NCBI GenBank assembly: GCA_010672825.2
Contig: JAAHFU020000002.1
Location: 880,001-944,000 of the forward strand
Length of the DNA stretch: 64,000 nt
Reading direction: 5' to 3'
Source of the DNA: Leptolyngbya sp. SIO1E4
GTDB lineage: Bacteria > Cyanobacteriota > Cyanobacteriia > Phormidesmidales > Phormidesmidaceae
The notes beneath the pieces were generated by a model. The model searched no databases. It worked only from the letters and a program-made list of their open reading frames with translations, and was not told where the DNA came from. Made by a program: the position numbers and the translations under genes. Below are positions 61,451 through 64,000 of the stretch, in pieces. The first letter of the stretch is position 1; every line of letters starts with the position of its first letter.

Positions 61451-62647
61451 ATGTTTCAACAGAGCGTTTCTGCGAATACCCTGACTCGGTTTGGGATTGG
61501 TTTAAGCCTCGGCTTTAGTAGCGTTTTAGTCGCAACTAACCCAGTTCTCTCTGCTCCCGATCCTGTCTTTGAGCCAATTTTGGATGAGATTACTGAAGCC
61601 ATACCTGAAGGTTGGAGCGTGCGTTTGCCTGCTGCTGTTCCTACTGAAGTGGCGCTATATCCGTTCGTAGATCCCATCGTTGCAGACTATGGCAGTCTGG
61701 CTTTGCGAATGGGGACAGAGCCCGATTGTTATGAAGCTGATTGCTATGGCGCTATCATCTTTGTGACCGAACCCCCGCCTGGATGGCCTGCTGATAACGG
61801 CAATCTCACAGCTGTTGATTTGGGCGGTGGAACAGAAGCTTACTCGACCACTACCCAGGAAGAAGGACAACTTCAGTGGATACAAGATGACCTGCTGTAC
61901 ATGCTGATGTACAACTTCTCAGTCATCTCGGAACCAGACGCAGTTGCCATGGCTGAGTCTATGGTGAGTCAAGCTCCCCTTGATTCAACAGACGTGGACG
62001 ACCTAGATGATTCATCTGATAGCCCCTTAGGAGAAGATGATTCCCCTGGCAGCCCCCTAGGAGGCGATGATTCATCTGATAGCCCGTTAGGAGAAGACGA
62101 AACCCCCTTAGGAGACGACGATAGTCCCTTGGGAGGCGATGACGATCCCTTAGGAGACGACGATAGTCCCTTGGGAGGCGATGACGATCCTTTAGGGGAA
62201 GACGATAGTCCCCTAGGAGGAGATGACGATCCCTTAGGAGACGACGATAGTCCCCTAGGAGGAGATGACGATCCCTTAGGAGACGACGACCCCTTAGGAG
62301 ACGACGATAGTCCCCTAGGAGGAGATGATGATCCCTTAGGAGGAGATGATGATCCCTTAGGAGACGACGATAGTCCCCTAGGAGGAGATGACGACCCCTT
62401 AGGAGAAGATGACGATCCTTTAGGAGGAGATGACGATCCTTTAGGAGGAGATGACGATCCTTTAGGAGGAGATGACGACCCCTTAGGAGAAGATGACGAT
62501 CCTTTAGGAGGAGATGACGACCCCCTGGGAGACGACGATTCCCTTAATAGCCCCTCAGACGACGATTCCTTTAATAGCCCCTCAGAAGAAGACGAATTGC
62601 CAGACAGTTCTCTAGAGGACGATGATTTACTGAACAAGTCCTTCTAA
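61451..62647 (+). CDS. Secreted protein with acidic DDDPLGG tandem repeats
   Basis: A 398-residue protein. A signal peptide (about 1-34, ending PVLSA) precedes a 150-residue N-terminal domain (VFEPILDEITEAIPEGWSVRLPAAVPTEVALYPF, two Cys in PDCYEADCYG, GGGTEAYSTTTQEEGQLQWIQDDLLYMLMYN). From about 185 to 365 it is a tandem array of DDDPLGG/DDSPLGG/DDPLGED heptads and octads, then an acidic tail. The repeat is extremely acidic and may bind calcium or the cell surface. I know no named family. ATG 61451 opens the signal peptide. Confidence 0.85.
   Translation: MFQQSVSANTLTRFGIGLSLGFSSVLVATNPVLSAPDPVFEPILDEITEAIPEGWSVRLPAAVPTEVALYPFVDPIVADYGSLALRMGTEPDCYEADCYGAIIFVTEPPPGWPADNGNLTAVDLGGGTEAYSTTTQEEGQLQWIQDDLLYMLMYNFSVISEPDAVAMAESMVSQAPLDSTDVDDLDDSSDSPLGEDDSPGSPLGGDDSSDSPLGEDETPLGDDDSPLGGDDDPLGDDDSPLGGDDDPLGEDDSPLGGDDDPLGDDDSPLGGDDDPLGDDDPLGDDDSPLGGDDDPLGGDDDPLGDDDSPLGGDDDPLGEDDDPLGGDDDPLGGDDDPLGGDDDPLGEDDDPLGGDDDPLGDDDSLNSPSDDDSFNSPSEEDELPDSSLEDDDLLNKSF
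62007..62545. repeat. In-frame minisatellite, 21-bp and 24-bp units
   Basis: Tandem units such as GATGACGATCCTTTAGGAGG and GACGACGATAGTCCCTTAGG repeat in frame within the acidic protein gene. The units are nearly identical at DNA level, so the array is likely length-variable and prone to assembly errors. The antisense strand is also open because of the repeat. Confidence 0.9.
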
Positions 62648-62717
62648 AAAGCATGAGCTGACCACCAGCCCTTAAGACCAAACTGAGTTAGATTTAATTA
62701 CCTTTTAGTTCCCTGGG

Positions 62718-63965
62718 CTACGGGTTATTGCTGAGTCCCTTGATGACAGCGCCATAAAGTGTAGACAGGCGCATTTCATCGAGGGGCGCTTCTGAATGAT
62801 TCCAAGTCATTGAAACACAATAAGTCTTGCCACTTTCAGCTTCTAGCTGATGGGTCAAATTTAAGACACCAGGGATAGACCCCCCTTTAAAGGCGACCCT
62901 AGCCCAATCTTCGGCATTGACAACCCCCGGTGCCGGGTTCACACCCATGAGGGGTAAATCTGCCACCTGAGCCATGAGTGCACAGAGTTCATGTGGGGTG
63001 AAAAAATATCCAATCTCTGATGCTGTGAGTTGTTCCTGAGATTGCCCTTCGTGGGTGCTGCTTGCAGCGCCCACATCAGGGAGGGGATAGCTCGCGATTT
63101 CATCCAGTATTTGCTGTCGTCCCTGCAGTGAGCTGAGGCTGCGATAACGCTCTAGCACCGATATGTTTTGGGGCGCTTTCAGAATAAAAAATTCGCGGGT
63201 TGTTAAAAATGGGCGGTTTCTGAGAGTGTAGGCTTCTATGGATGCTCGTCCGAGCACGTGAATCAACGCATCAGTGGCGGTGTTGTCACTCATAGAAATC
63301 ATCAGGGTGGCTAACGTTTCTAAGGTGAGCTGCGTTCCATCTGGCCAGGTGTGCAGGAAGCCACTGGGTAAACTTTTCCACTCAGGGCGGAGTTCAACCA
63401 CATCTCCCCAAGAACGCTGATCTGATTCAATTTGCTGACGCAGCGCCGCTAGGACTGCCAGCTTGAAGGTAGAGCCAACTGCCAGGGGATTGTCAGCGTT
63501 GAGGGCTGCTAATTCAGACTGGTCTTCTAACACTAGGAAATTAACCTCTCCCGGAAAAGCCTGTAGCTGTTCAATCGCCTCGTCTAAACTGATGGCCATG
63601 GGCGCAGGCTGAAAGAACAACCCTGCGATCTGACCGCGACTGTTGAGGGTAATTTGAGCAGCGACTCGACCCCGTTCAAAAAGCACGAGATAAAGCTCTC
63701 CGGATGGCTGCACCTCCTGATAAGCGCCGAAATCTGCCTGCATCTCTGCAATCAATTGCTGCGCCTGCGACAGCGGAAACTGGTTAAGCATGGCCGGAGC
63801 AAACCACTCGGCTTGAAGCTGGGGAGTTGTGAAGAGTCTTTCCAGGGCAGCTTGGGGGGAGATTTGCATTTGCGCGATCGCGGATGAAGGGATTGGGAGC
63901 ATCGAAATCGCAGGGATAGCTCCCAAAACGAAAGAGAGGGTCATCAGGGGGCGGGGCATTTTCAT
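62718..63965 (-). CDS. Class A beta-lactamase-like serine hydrolase
   Basis: A 415-residue exported protein. A signal peptide (MKMPRPLMTLSFVLGAIPAISMLPIPSSAIA) and an N-terminal extension (about 35-140, RLFTTPQLQAEWFAPAMLNQFP, cystatin/NTF2-like) precede the transpeptidase fold with SxxK (VGSTFKLAVLAAL), SDN (MISMSDNTATDAL) and KGG (VAFKGGSIPGVLN). The class A Glu166 region is not obvious, so it may be a DD-peptidase-like or low-activity enzyme rather than a true beta-lactamase. The 71-bp gap to the repeat protein holds no feature. Confidence 0.85.
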   Translation of the reverse strand: MKMPRPLMTLSFVLGAIPAISMLPIPSSAIAQMQISPQAALERLFTTPQLQAEWFAPAMLNQFPLSQAQQLIAEMQADFGAYQEVQPSGELYLVLFERGRVAAQITLNSRGQIAGLFFQPAPMAISLDEAIEQLQAFPGEVNFLVLEDQSELAALNADNPLAVGSTFKLAVLAALRQQIESDQRSWGDVVELRPEWKSLPSGFLHTWPDGTQLTLETLATLMISMSDNTATDALIHVLGRASIEAYTLRNRPFLTTREFFILKAPQNISVLERYRSLSSLQGRQQILDEIASYPLPDVGAASSTHEGQSQEQLTASEIGYFFTPHELCALMAQVADLPLMGVNPAPGVVNAEDWARVAFKGGSIPGVLNLTHQLEAESGKTYCVSMTWNHSEAPLDEMRLSTLYGAVIKGLSNNP

Positions 63966-64000
63966 GGCGACAACCTCAAACCACTGGTAATGGCGACAGC

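Noticed and set aside
62007-62545. CRISPR-like regular repeats
   Set aside because: Units are contiguous 21/24-bp coding repeats in frame, without unique spacers.
61969-62637. 222-codon antisense ORF rich in SSSPPKG
   Set aside because: It is the mirror of the acidic minisatellite; the repeat unit has no stop on either strand. No ribosome site or signal supports it.

Overview
The window is chromosomal DNA of a cyanobacterium. The HIP1 octamer GCGATCGC and its GCGATCG/CGATCGC parts are scattered through almost every core gene. The gene set is also cyanobacterial: a PAM68-type photosystem II assembly factor next to rpsO, a Cdv3/DivIVA-like protein next to coaD, a CobN-type chelatase, a lone ureC, DUF2993 and GerMN envelope proteins, a phytochrome-like GAF kinase and a PEP-CTERM protease. 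I cannot name the genus. Moderate GC and many dispersed repeats would suit a filamentous, Leptolyngbya-like organism, but that is a guess.

Layout. 1-18016 is mostly housekeeping: ilvA, then a minus-strand run coaD, divIVA-like, ruvA, rpsO, pam68; an O-methyltransferase; an M23 peptidase; a hybrid sensor kinase; cobN followed by an ArsR regulator; GerMN, DUF2993 and proS. 18188-29300 is an accessory island that I read as an integron-type gene-cassette array without an integrase in the window. It holds unrelated, mostly plus-strand single genes, each separated by an 80-140 bp element that starts with an RYYYAAC-like box, ends with a GTTRRRY-like box and is internally self-complementary, i.e. 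attC-like. In four cassettes the stop codon lies inside the first box. Cassettes carry an MFS transporter, a frameshifted methyltransferase, an unknown reversed gene, two alpha/beta hydrolases, DUF1963, ATP-grasp, a degenerate GyrB-like ATPase, DUF6745, a GNAT and a small membrane protein. One attC is interrupted by a ~395 nt ORF-less group II intron relic on the opposite strand, as expected for attC-targeting introns. 29300-32910 continues with accessory genes (orphan membrane protein, RidA, GNAT, small lipoprotein) without clear attC sites.

33215-47910 mixes metG, an aldo/keto reductase, an ankyrin protein, a truncated SDR, LysR, DUF1579, two VOC proteins, a class D beta-lactamase, a YoeB/YefM toxin-antitoxin pair, a TetR-monooxygenase divergent pair, a Uma2 nuclease-like protein and ureC. 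This stretch is peppered with copies of repeats that contain telomere-like CCCTAGA/CCCTAAA heptamers.

48182-59327 is a compact five-gene locus: SWIM zinc finger, VWA and DUF5682 on the minus strand, diverging from DUF4132 and a MoxR AAA+ ATPase on the plus strand. These are the same five families as the uncharacterised Escherichia coli yehI-yehL-yehM-yehP-yehQ set, so a conserved MoxR/VWA machine is likely. The end of the window has an M28 PEP-CTERM protease, a ~940 bp noncoding stretch with two strong palindromes, a secreted protein with a long acidic DDDPLGG repeat tract, and a class A beta-lactamase-like serine hydrolase.

No rRNA, tRNA, CRISPR array, integrase or transposase gene was recognised.
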